A DNA stretch of 11,302 bases from an uncultured Lachnospiraceae bacterium. Its GTDB lineage: Bacteria > Bacillota > Clostridia > Lachnospirales > Lachnospiraceae. This document shows, piece by piece, positions 1-6,135 of the stretch. The notes below the pieces were generated by a model that saw only the letters and a program-made list of their open reading frames with translations, was not told where the DNA came from and made no database searches. Numbering within the stretch: the first letter of the stretch is position 1; each line of letters starts with the position of its first letter. The translations under genes and the position numbers were made by a program. The stretch covers positions 1 through 11,302 of the forward strand of contig CAMWMO010000006.1 of assembly GCA_947175305.1 (NCBI GenBank), given 5' to 3'.

Positions 1-470
1 AAGGTGGTCTCCTGGGCGATCCGGAATTTTTCTTCCACGTCCGCCTTCAGAACATCCCGCTGCTTCCGCTCCAATCCGAACACTTCCTCATAGACACGGG
101 AAAGATCATAATCCTCTCCGCCTCCGAAAAAGTGCTCCGTGATCGGCTTTAAAAGCTCCTGAATGTCACTGATGGACAGAATACCTTTATAGTAGTAGAT
201 AAAGATCAAAAGCAACACATGATCCTTGGAATATTTTTTCTTGACCGGCGGCGGAAGAAGATCATTCTTGGCGTAGTTATTGATCATCGTCTTCGTCAGG
301 ATCTTATCTCCGTCAGGATCTCTGGTGGTTTTTTTCAGATGCGTCTCCATAAATGTAGTCACCTGATCCACATAGAGGTCAATATCCGGAATATCCTCCG
401 TTCGGATATACTCTATCCGATCCAGACTTCCCTTGATGCTGTTTAGCAGATCCTCTAAATCAATCGTCAT
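1..470 (-). CDS. DUF1836 domain protein, 3' end truncated by window edge
   Basis: About 156 codons are visible, reading MTIDLEDLLNSIKGSLDRIE at the N-terminus and still open at the window edge. The central segment DLLPPPVKKKYSKDH followed by the hydrophobic stretch VLLLIFIYYYKG resembles what I recall of the DUF1836 family, which is common in Lachnospiraceae and other Firmicutes and has no established biochemical role. The LPPP segment followed by a helix recalls a winged-helix or MerR-like fold, but that is inference. The start is fixed by a GGAAGG ribosome binding site 8 nt upstream of the ATG, and a consensus promoter lies just beyond it. The gene is divergent from yerC with about 175 nt between the starts. 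No signal peptide or clear membrane segment is seen. Confidence 0.8.
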   Translation of the reverse strand, partial: MTIDLEDLLNSIKGSLDRIEYIRTEDIPDIDLYVDQVTTFMETHLKKTTRDPDGDKILTKTMINNYAKNDLLPPPVKKKYSKDHVLLLIFIYYYKGILSISDIQELLKPITEHFFGGGEDYDLSRVYEEVFGLERKQRDVLKADVEEKFRIAQETT

Positions 471-501
471 TTGCTGTACCTTCCGTCAATGATTCTTCTC
501 T

Positions 502-530
502 ATTATAAGATTTTCAGTCTTGCATGACAA
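502..530 (-). promoter_or_regulatory. Sigma-A promoter of the DUF1836 gene
   Basis: On the minus strand the -35 box TTGTCA (530-525) and a perfect -10 box TATAAT (507-502) are separated by 17 nt. The predicted start of transcription is about 25 nt before the ATG. The -35 box lies 8 bp from the -35 box of the divergent yerC promoter, so polymerases or regulators bound here could affect both genes. Confidence 0.8.
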
Positions 531-538
531 GTATTTCG

Positions 539-567
539 TTTACAAAAAACAGAAACTGTGATATATT
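539..567 (+). promoter_or_regulatory. Sigma-A promoter of yerC
   Basis: The -35 box TTTACA (539-544) and the -10 box TATATT (562-567) are separated by 17 nt. Transcription would start near 574, leaving a leader of about 70 nt before the yerC ATG at 647. A perfect inverted repeat lies just downstream of the -10 box. Confidence 0.7.
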
Positions 568-579
568 CATACATGACGT

Positions 580-595
580 CGTTAAAGTTTTAACG
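580..595. promoter_or_regulatory. Inverted repeat, candidate operator at the yerC start site
   Basis: The sequence CGTTAAAGTTTTAACG has two perfect 7-bp arms around a GT centre. It begins 12 bp after the -10 box and so covers the first transcribed bases of yerC, a usual place for a repressor site. YerC is a TrpR-family DNA-binding protein, and TrpR-type repressors bind short palindromes, often in their own promoters. Autoregulation by YerC is therefore the simplest reading, but it is inference. An RNA hairpin is less likely because the loop would be only 2 nt. Confidence 0.5.
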
Positions 596-646
596 TGTGA
601 AAGTAATAAAAATTTACCTGAAATCCCGTTTCAGAATGGAGGAGCT

Positions 647-934
647 ATGAATAAAAAATTAAAGACCGACGCTGTTGACCATCTGTTTCAGGCAATCCTT
701 TGTCTGAAAACGCCGGAAGAATGTTATAATTTTTTTGAAGATCTCTGCACCGTCAATGAGCTTCTCTCCCTGTCTCAGCGCTTCGAGGTAGCCTCTATGC
801 TGAAGGATCATAAGACCTACCTTGAGATTGCCGAAAAGACAGGTGCCTCCACCGCCACGATCAGCCGCGTCAATCGCTCCCTGAATTATGGCAGCGACGG
901 CTACGATCTTGTCTTTGACCGCCTCGACTCATAA
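647..934 (+). CDS. yerC: YerC/YecD-type TrpR-like transcriptional regulator
   Basis: This 95-residue cytoplasmic protein starts MNKKLKTDAVDHLFQAILCL. The segment EECYNFFEDLCTVNELLSLSQR, with the following helix-turn-helix containing YLEIAEKTGASTATISRVNR, matches the TrpR-like YerC/YecD family in length (usually about 95-105 residues) and in sequence. An open frame extends upstream to 524, but the ATG at 647 has a clear GGAGGAG site and begins the family homology, so it was chosen. From memory, comparative-genomics work has linked TrpR-family proteins of this type in Firmicutes to control of histidine biosynthesis; I could not check this here. A hisA-type gene lies about 4 kb downstream. The gene has its own promoter with a palindromic candidate operator. 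No terminator is visible before the kinase promoter. Confidence 0.9.
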   Translation: MNKKLKTDAVDHLFQAILCLKTPEECYNFFEDLCTVNELLSLSQRFEVASMLKDHKTYLEIAEKTGASTATISRVNRSLNYGSDGYDLVFDRLDS

Positions 935-955
935 AACAGCCAATCCCTTCCCATA

Positions 956-984
956 TTGACACAAATTTGCAGGCTTGATAGAAT
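956..984 (+). promoter_or_regulatory. Sigma-A promoter of the hybrid kinase gene
   Basis: The -35 box TTGACA (956-961) is perfect and the -10 box TAGAAT (979-984) differs at one base, with a 17-nt spacer. The predicted start near 991 leaves a leader of about 37 nt before the ATG at 1028. The promoter begins 22 bp after the yerC stop, so the kinase can be expressed independently of yerC. Confidence 0.8.
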
Positions 985-1027
985 AAAAAACAACAAACAT
1001 TATTATCATGGGCAGAGGGAATCCGAT

Positions 1028-4000
1028 ATGTATACTTGTCGTCTTCATATATATTTTGCAGGGCATCCCAGTCACGCTTTGGACGTGATAAAAAGGATGC
1101 CCGCTCTTGAAAATTTTACCCATATTTTTTCCGAAAGTGACGAGGCAGAAGCATCCTTGTCCCAAAAAGCGGACGTGATCATTGCCGATCTGTCCAATAC
1201 GGATATGCAGCCAGCACTGCAGACCTTTGTGCAAAACTGCAGCGCTGGGACGCGGATTATTTTGCTTGCAAGCAGGGAGCAGATGCGGCATCTTTGCTCG
1301 GATCCGGCATTAAAGGATATCACGGACATCTGGATAATGCCTATGTCCGACGAGGAGCTTCGCTTCCGTTTCCTGAGATGGCAGCAAACCTTTAAGATGA
1401 ACAAGGATTTCTGGGAAACCTCTCACTTCCTTGAGGCTACGATCAACAACGTTCCCAATCTGATCTGGTATAAAGATAAAGACGGCGTCCATGAAAAAGT
1501 AAACAACAGCTTCTGCCAGGCCGTCAACAAGACCAAACAGCAGGTTGAAGGGCGCAGACACGCCTATATCTGGGACGTTGAGGAAGATGACCCTTCCTGC
1601 ATCGAGTCTGAACATCAGGTTATGAGCAAAGAGCAGACTCTTGTTTCCGAGGAGACCATTAAGGCCGGGGAGGAGACAAGGACCCTAATGTGTTACAAGT
1701 CTCCCCTCTATAACTGTGACGGCACCGTCATGGGAACCGTCGGCGTGGGTGTCGATGTGACGCAGGAACGCGCCTATGAGCAGCAGATCATCAATAAAAA
1801 CCGGACTCTGGAGACGATCCTTGCCACCATTGACTGCGGCTTAATGAATCACCGTCTGAATGATTCGCATATTCTGAACATAAACAGGGCGGCGCTCAAG
1901 CTTCTGGGATATGAGACGCTGGAGGAATTGACGGCGGACGGCTTTGACCTCATTGCCGCCTCCGTAGTGGATGAGGACAGGGAGCTTTTGCGAAACAGCA
2001 TCCGTACCCTGAAAAAAGCCGGGGATACCGTCAATGTGGCGTACCGCGTACAGCATAAAAACGGGGAAATTCTCCACATCATGGGAAATATCAAGCTCTA
2101 TGAGGAGAACGGAGAGCTGTTATGCCAGCGTTTTCTTGTGGACGTTACGGAACAGAAACTTCAGGAGCGGAAAGACAAAAAACGGCAGATGGAACTGCTT
2201 CAGGCATTGAGCCTGGATTTTACGCAGGTCTGTTTTCTGGAACCCGACACCGGTATGCTCGTTCCGGTTCGTACCGACAAGGGCAAACTGGATAATATAT
2301 TTGAAAATAAAATTTCTCTGGAAAAAAGCATGGAGCACTACATCGAGGAGTGGGTATATGAAGAAGACCGTGAAATGCTGCGGCATGCCACTTCTCTCGA
2401 TACCATCCAGAGTGAACTGCGCAACAGACAGATATACTCCGTCAATTACCGCAAGCGGCAGGATGGGGAGCTTATCTATTTCCAGATAAAGGCCGTGAGC
2501 GTCGGAACGGAAGATGGCGGTCTGGGCATCGTACTCGGCTTTCGCAGCGTGGATGCGGACATCCGTAAGGAGATGGAGCAGAACACACTGCTTGAGGCCG
2601 CGCTCGCTCAGGCCAACCGGGCAAGCAAGGCAAAGAGCGTATTTTTGTCAAATATGTCCCATGATATCCGCACCCCGATGAATGCCATTGTGGGATTTAC
2701 GAATCTGGCCATTACCCATATCGACCGGAAGGAACAGGTTGTGGAATACCTGAAAAAGATCCAGACCTCCGGCAACCATCTGCTGAGTCTCATCAACGAT
2801 ATACTGGATATGAGCCACATCGAAAGCGGGAAGCTCCAGCTGGATGAAAAGCTCTGCAGCCTTCCCGAAATTTTACATGGCTTGCGCAATATTCTGCAGG
2901 CGGATATCCACGCCAAACAGCTTGATCTGCAGATCGATACGGTGGATGTTGTGGACGAAGCCATTTACTGTGACAAGCTTAGACTGAATCAAGTTCTTTT
3001 GAATCTGCTCAGCAACGCCGTAAAATATACGGGAGCCGGCGGCCACGTCAGTATGCGGATCACAGAAAAACCGGGCGCTCCCGCCGGCTATGCCAACTAT
3101 GAATTTTCTATCAAGGACAGCGGCATCGGCATGAGCCAGGAGTTCGTGGAGCATATTTTCGAGCCCTTTGAGCGGGAACGCAACAGCACCATCAGCAAGA
3201 TTCAGGGAACCGGCCTTGGCATGGCCATCACAAAAAATATCGTGGATATGATGAACGGTTCCATTTCCGTAACGAGTGAGCAGGGCGTGGGAAGCGAATT
3301 TAAGGTCTCCTTCACCTTCCGTCTGCACGCCGAGAGAAAAGAGGATCTTATCCTGCCGGAGTTGAAAGGCTGCAAGGCTCTGGTGGTGGACGACGATTTC
3401 AATACCTGCGACAGCGTTTCCTATATGCTGGGACAGCTTGGTATGCATGCCGAATGGACGCTGTCCGGTAAGGAAGCGGTCCTGCGCAGCCATCAGGCGC
3501 TCACGCGGGACGCAGGCTATTCCGTATATATTGTGGACTGGCTGCTGCCTGACATGAACGGCATCGAGGTAACCCGGAGGATCCGGAAGGAAATCGGCGA
3601 AAGCGTGCCCATCATCGTTCTGACCGCCTACGACTGGTCGGATATCGAGGAGGAGGCACAGGAAGCCGGAGTCACGGCATTCTGCAATAAGCCTTTGTTT
3701 TTATCGGAATTACGCTCCTGCCTCCATTCCGTGCTGCAGCCCAAACCGCAAGAGGACGAAGCCGCTGAAAAAGAAATCCCGCCCCGTCATACCGGTCGGA
3801 TTCTGTTGGCGGAGGATGTGGAGATGAATCAGGAGCTCGCTGTCGTGCTTCTGGAAAATGCAGGCTTCAGCGTAGATGTCGCGGACAATGGCCAGATCGC
3901 CTTCGAAATGGTGGCAAAATCGGATCCCGGCTACTATCAGGCGGTGCTGATGGATGTGCAGATGCCTGTGATGGACGGTTATGAGGCAACAAAGCATATC

Positions 4001-4165
4001 AGAAAACTGGAAAACCATGAGCTGGCTTCCATTCCGATCATCGCGATGACCGCCAACGCTTTTACAGAAGACCGAGAGGAAGCTCTCAAAAGCGGCATGA
4101 ACGCTCATATCGCCAAGCCCATCGACGTAGAGGTATTGTTTGAAACGCTTAATAAAGTACTCTAG
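1028..4165 (+). CDS. Soluble PAS-domain hybrid sensor histidine kinase with two receiver domains
   Basis: This 1045-residue protein has no membrane segment, so it should sense a cytoplasmic signal. In order: a degenerate receiver-like domain (about 3-115), three PAS-like domains (about 132-246, 258-374 and 385-512), a HisKA dimerisation helix pair with the H-box SHDIRTPMN and phospho-acceptor His545, and a HATPase domain with N-box Asn663, G1 box DSGIGM from Asp697, F-box FEPFER and G2 box GTGLGM from Gly727. Two intact receivers follow: 783-900 with acidic DDD at 788-790 and acceptor Asp837, and 924-1045 with ED at 929-930 and acceptor Asp976. Both keep the conserved KP lysine. No Hpt domain or DNA-binding output is present, so its partner must be encoded elsewhere. 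The start at 1028 is set by an AGAGGG site; the open frame reaching back to 956 begins inside the promoter. The signal is not predictable from sequence. Confidence 0.93.
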   Translation: MYTCRLHIYFAGHPSHALDVIKRMPALENFTHIFSESDEAEASLSQKADVIIADLSNTDMQPALQTFVQNCSAGTRIILLASREQMRHLCSDPALKDITDIWIMPMSDEELRFRFLRWQQTFKMNKDFWETSHFLEATINNVPNLIWYKDKDGVHEKVNNSFCQAVNKTKQQVEGRRHAYIWDVEEDDPSCIESEHQVMSKEQTLVSEETIKAGEETRTLMCYKSPLYNCDGTVMGTVGVGVDVTQERAYEQQIINKNRTLETILATIDCGLMNHRLNDSHILNINRAALKLLGYETLEELTADGFDLIAASVVDEDRELLRNSIRTLKKAGDTVNVAYRVQHKNGEILHIMGNIKLYEENGELLCQRFLVDVTEQKLQERKDKKRQMELLQALSLDFTQVCFLEPDTGMLVPVRTDKGKLDNIFENKISLEKSMEHYIEEWVYEEDREMLRHATSLDTIQSELRNRQIYSVNYRKRQDGELIYFQIKAVSVGTEDGGLGIVLGFRSVDADIRKEMEQNTLLEAALAQANRASKAKSVFLSNMSHDIRTPMNAIVGFTNLAITHIDRKEQVVEYLKKIQTSGNHLLSLINDILDMSHIESGKLQLDEKLCSLPEILHGLRNILQADIHAKQLDLQIDTVDVVDEAIYCDKLRLNQVLLNLLSNAVKYTGAGGHVSMRITEKPGAPAGYANYEFSIKDSGIGMSQEFVEHIFEPFERERNSTISKIQGTGLGMAITKNIVDMMNGSISVTSEQGVGSEFKVSFTFRLHAERKEDLILPELKGCKALVVDDDFNTCDSVSYMLGQLGMHAEWTLSGKEAVLRSHQALTRDAGYSVYIVDWLLPDMNGIEVTRRIRKEIGESVPIIVLTAYDWSDIEEEAQEAGVTAFCNKPLFLSELRSCLHSVLQPKPQEDEAAEKEIPPRHTGRILLAEDVEMNQELAVVLLENAGFSVDVADNGQIAFEMVAKSDPGYYQAVLMDVQMPVMDGYEATKHIRKLENHELASIPIIAMTANAFTEDREEALKSGMNAHIAKPIDVEVLFETLNKVL

Positions 4166-4199
4166 GCAGTAAATAAACTAAAATATCGAAAAACAATGC

Positions 4200-4228
4200 T
4201 TTACATTTTATAAGTTATATGCTATTCT
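4200..4228 (+). promoter_or_regulatory. Sigma-A promoter (extended -10) of the cold-shock gene
   Basis: The -35 box TTTACA (4200-4205) is followed after 17 nt by TATTCT (4223-4228), preceded by TGC, which gives an extended -10 element. The predicted start near 4235 leaves a leader of about 44 nt that is rich in A and T and ends at the GGAGG site. This is shorter than the long cold-sensing leaders of enterobacterial csp genes. Confidence 0.7.
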
Positions 4229-4278
4229 ATGGATGTTGTAATTTAATAACTTTTTCAATTTTTTTGGAGGTATCTACA

Positions 4279-4479
4279 ATGAACAAAGGTACAGTAAAGT
4301 GGTTTAACAACCAAAAGGGCTACGGCTTCATCTCTGATGAGCAGGGTAACGACGTGTTCGTTCACTACTCCGGACTCAACATGGAAGGCTTCAAGTCTCT
4401 CGAAGAGGGCGCTGAGGTTGAGTATGAGGTAGTAAACGGCGAAAAGGGACCTCAGGCCGTAAACGTAACAAAGTTATAA
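4279..4479 (+). CDS. csp: Cold-shock protein (CspA/CspB family)
   Basis: A 66-residue single cold-shock domain that binds single-stranded RNA or DNA and acts as an RNA chaperone. The sequence starts [20 protein letters not shown] and contains the RNP1-type motif KGYGFI and the RNP2-type motif DVFVHY, both part of the nucleic-acid-binding surface. The length matches the family (about 65-70 residues). The open frame extends upstream, but the ATG at 4279 follows a perfect GGAGG site with an 8-nt spacer. The gene has its own extended -10 promoter and is followed by a structured AT-rich stretch and a terminator. Its codon choice (AAG, GGC, TAC, TTC) looks like that of a highly expressed gene. It is not certain whether it responds to cold, since many csp genes are constitutive. 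Confidence 0.97.
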   Translation: MNKGTVKWFNNQKGYGFISDEQGNDVFVHYSGLNMEGFKSLEEGAEVEYEVVNGEKGPQAVNVTKL

Positions 4480-4498
4480 GAAACACGGATTTCTTATA
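4475..4498 (+). other. Stem-loop overlapping the csp stop codon
   Basis: TATAAGAAA (4475-4483) and TTTCTTATA (4490-4498) form a perfect 9-bp stem with a 6-nt loop. It can be extended by a U-G and a G-C pair (4473-4474 with 4499-4500). The csp stop codon lies inside the 5' arm. No U-run follows, so it is not a typical terminator; an mRNA-stabilising 3' hairpin is one possible role. Confidence 0.55.
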
Positions 4499-4527
4499 GC
4501 ATCGATAATCAGTATCACGATGTGCCT

Positions 4528-4585
4528 GTTCTTAAATATAATGTTCTGAAGTATTATAAGGATCACGTTCCTAAGTATTGTAAGG
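4528..4585 (+). repeat. Imperfect short repeats in the csp 3' region
   Basis: Units beginning GTTC occur at 4528, 4543 and 4567. The second and third, GTTCTGAAGTATTATAAGG and GTTCCTAAGTATTGTAAGG, agree at 16 of 19 positions. The first matches the second at 12 of 15. They lie in the untranslated stretch between the csp stop and the terminator. No gene with a ribosome binding site is visible here. Their function is unknown. Confidence 0.4.
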
Positions 4586-4628
4586 CTTTTTATTTAGAAT
4601 CAGCTATTGTTGTATCGGATTAGAGAAG

Positions 4629-4655
4629 AAAAACCTGTCATTTCGACAGGTTTTT
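4629..4655. terminator. Bidirectional intrinsic terminator between csp and hisA
   Basis: AAAAACCTGTC (4629-4639) and GACAGGTTTTT (4645-4655) form an 11-bp stem with a 5-nt loop, flanked by an A-run and a T-run. It can therefore end the plus-strand csp transcript and the minus-strand hisA transcript, whose stop codon is only 2 nt away. Confidence 0.9.
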
Positions 4656-4657
4656 TC

Positions 4658-5437
4658 TTATGCTTCTTTCATATATGCCAATACCTTTTCAAGGTCCATA
4701 TCTCCGCCAAAAAGACTCAGCGCGCTCCCGATGGTGACATCTACTCTTTCCTGTCCCAGCTTTTTCAGAATATCCAGATCTTCAAAGCTGTGCACTCCGC
4801 CCGCATAGGTGACCGGCATCTTTCCCCAGCTTCCCAAAAGCTCTGCTACCGGCTCTTCTATGCCGCCCGCTTTTCCTTCCACATCCACCGCATGAACTAA
4901 AAATTCATCGCAATAACCAGAAAGTTCATCCAGCGTCTGTTCCGTCAGCTCCACCTGGGTATATTTCTGCCATCTGTCGGTCACAATATAATAACGTCCA
5001 TCTTTCATCCGCACACTTACATCCAGTACAAGATGTTCTTTTCCCACTTTTTTCTGAAGCTCTGAAAGTCGGTCGTGCCGAATCTGCCCATCCGAAAAAA
5101 CATAGGATGTGACGATCACATGACTGGCTCCCGCTTCCAGAAAAGCCCCCGCGTTTTCAGGCGTGATACCGCCGCCTGCCTGCAGTCCTCCCGGATAAGT
5201 TGAAAGCGCCAGCAAAGCCTGTCTCTTAGTCTCCTCATAATAGGGTGAAGAAACGGGATTTAACAGGATGATATGACCGCCCTTTATCTGTTTTTTCCGG
5301 TAAAGTCCGGCATAAAAGGAAGCGTCCTGCACGGACACAAAGTTTTCCCGCGCCACGTCGCCTTCATCCCTCAGGCTGCCGCCTACGATCTGCTTCACAC
5401 TGCCGTTATGGATATCAATACAGGGTCGAAATCTCAT
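4658..5437 (-). CDS. hisA: Phosphoribosylformimino-5-aminoimidazole carboxamide ribotide isomerase, eukaryote-type HisA
   Basis: The 259-residue TIM-barrel protein should catalyse the Amadori isomerisation of ProFAR to PRFAR in histidine biosynthesis. It starts MRFRPCIDIHNGSVKQIVGG, with the predicted catalytic Asp8 in PCIDI and a second at about Asp139 in LVLDV. Phosphate-binding segments are GGLQAGGGI and VTYAGGVH near 83-91 and the C-terminal part, and the sequence ends with TIGSALSLFGG. The motifs HAVDVEGK and YIVTDRWQK point to the eukaryotic HIS6-like subfamily rather than the usual bacterial HisA. The start has an AAGGAG site 7 nt upstream. A longer frame reaching 6085 runs antisense through the lipoprotein gene and is rejected. 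No other his gene is adjacent, so the gene is isolated from any his operon. Confidence 0.9.
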   Translation of the reverse strand: MRFRPCIDIHNGSVKQIVGGSLRDEGDVARENFVSVQDASFYAGLYRKKQIKGGHIILLNPVSSPYYEETKRQALLALSTYPGGLQAGGGITPENAGAFLEAGASHVIVTSYVFSDGQIRHDRLSELQKKVGKEHLVLDVSVRMKDGRYYIVTDRWQKYTQVELTEQTLDELSGYCDEFLVHAVDVEGKAGGIEEPVAELLGSWGKMPVTYAGGVHSFEDLDILKKLGQERVDVTIGSALSLFGGDMDLEKVLAYMKEA

Positions 5438-5609
5438 ATCTGCACTCCTTTTTTCAAAAATCGATTCAAATTCCATTCGCAAAATAGTGTCAAAAAAAGC
5501 CACACATACTTTCCTATCTAACTGACATAATAACATAAGAACAGGAAGTTTACCAAAACATTCTGTTTGAATAGTTACTGACTTAATATTCAGGTAAAGG
5601 AGTGAAAAC
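5438..5609. promoter_or_regulatory. Divergent hisA/lipoprotein intergenic region
   Basis: These 172 bp separate two divergent genes. For hisA, the best minus-strand promoter is TTGGTA (5556-5551) with an 18-nt spacer to TATTAT (5532-5527), preceded by TG as an extended -10. This would give a leader of about 85 nt. A perfect TTGACA at about 5490 on the minus strand has no good -10 partner. For the lipoprotein I see only weak candidates on the plus strand. The yerC-type palindrome is not present here. Confidence 0.4.
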
Positions 5610-6068
5610 ATGAAAAGAATAAAAGCATTACTTTTTGTCTCTCTCTTGGTAGTGAGCATGACCGCTCTGACCGCCTGCGGCAACAGAGCTGCCACTAACA
5701 ACGGCAATAACGGCACAGGAAATGCCACCACCGGCACAGGCACTACCGATTCCGGTGTCACTGGCACTGACAATGGCGTCACAGGCACTGACAACGGCAT
5801 CACAGGTACTGACAACACAGACATGAACGGTGCGGATACTGACAATACCGGTATGACAAACGGAAACGATACGCTCAACGATGCCACTGCCGGCACAAAC
5901 GGCACGAACAACAACGGTTCCATCGCTGACGATGCGGGCGACGCCATCGGCGATGCCGTAGGCGATGCAGGCAACGCTGCCTCCGATATCATAGACGATG
6001 CCGCGACAGGCGTGGAAAACATGGTGGACGATGTAACAGACGCGGGCACATCCAACAAGGCGCGATAG
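5610..6068 (+). CDS. Small Thr/Gly/Asn/Asp-rich lipoprotein of unknown function
   Basis: This 152-residue protein begins MKRIKALLFVSLLVVSMTAL and continues with the lipobox LTAC-G. It should be cleaved before Cys23 and lipid-anchored on the outer face of the membrane. Residues 25-110 are low complexity, rich in Thr, Gly, Asn and Asp, and include three tandem 7-residue units of the form G(V/I)TGTDN (49-69). The C-terminal part (about 103-147) is Asp/Ala-rich with a helical, roughly heptad look (DDAGDAIGDAVGDAGNAASD). I recognise no catalytic motif. An AAAGGAG site precedes the ATG. The mature protein should be strongly acidic, so a cell-wall spacer or cation-binding role is possible, but this is inference. 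Its reverse strand carries long open frames, which are compositional shadows. Confidence 0.85.
   Translation: MKRIKALLFVSLLVVSMTALTACGNRAATNNGNNGTGNATTGTGTTDSGVTGTDNGVTGTDNGITGTDNTDMNGADTDNTGMTNGNDTLNDATAGTNGTNNNGSIADDAGDAIGDAVGDAGNAASDIIDDAATGVENMVDDVTDAGTSNKAR
5754..5816 (+). repeat. 21-bp tandem repeat, three copies, in the lipoprotein gene
   Basis: Three consecutive 21-bp units encode GVTGTDN, GVTGTDN and GITGTDN. The copies differ mainly at third positions, for example GGTGTCACTGG, GGCGTCACAGG and GGCATCACAGG at the unit starts. This pattern fits an older duplication kept under protein-level constraint. The unit is in frame, so copy-number change would alter the length of the extended region without breaking the gene. 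Confidence 0.85.
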
Positions 6069-6076
6069 CAAATCGA

Positions 6077-6090
6077 GCGCCGCAAGGCGC
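6077..6090 (+). other. GNRA-loop hairpin after the lipoprotein stop codon
   Basis: GCGCC (6077-6081) and GGCGC (6086-6090) form a 5-bp GC stem closed by the stable tetraloop GCAA. It lies 8 nt after the stop codon and 4 nt before the terminator stem, so it may stabilise the mRNA 3' end or aid termination. Confidence 0.5.
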
Positions 6091-6094
6091 ACTG

Positions 6095-6135
6095 AAAAAA
6101 GAGTTCCCGAGGCGTATCCCCGAGAACTCTTTTTT
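6095..6135. terminator. Bidirectional terminator between the lipoprotein gene and fbp
   Basis: AAAAAAGAGTTC (6095-6106) and GAACTCTTTTTT (6124-6135) are perfect 12-nt arms around a 17-nt loop. The A-run and T-run on the two sides allow termination of both the plus-strand lipoprotein transcript and the minus-strand fbp operon. The 3' arm overlaps the fbp stop codon by 2 nt. Confidence 0.85.

Noticed and set aside
524..646. N-terminal extension of yerC from an upstream start
   Set aside because: It would begin upstream of the predicted promoter and operator and lacks a ribosome binding site; homology starts at 647.
2873..3493. Minus-strand frame of 206 codons inside the hybrid kinase gene
   Set aside because: It overlaps the HATPase and receiver coding regions and has no independent support.
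4480..4623. In-frame open stretch after the csp stop as a readthrough extension or separate small gene
   Set aside because: There is no start with a ribosome binding site, and an open run of this length after a stop can occur by chance; kept only as an observation on the 3' region.
5438..6085. Upstream extension of the hisA frame, giving a 475-residue protein
   Set aside because: The extra part runs antisense through the lipoprotein gene, is repetitive (Val/Pro/Ser) and mirrors the Thr/Gly/Asp codons of that gene. The true hisA start has a good ribosome binding site and begins the homology.
5628..6092. Minus-strand frame opposite the lipoprotein
   Set aside because: It is a compositional shadow of the GC-biased repeats on the other strand, with no ribosome binding site and no recognisable motif.
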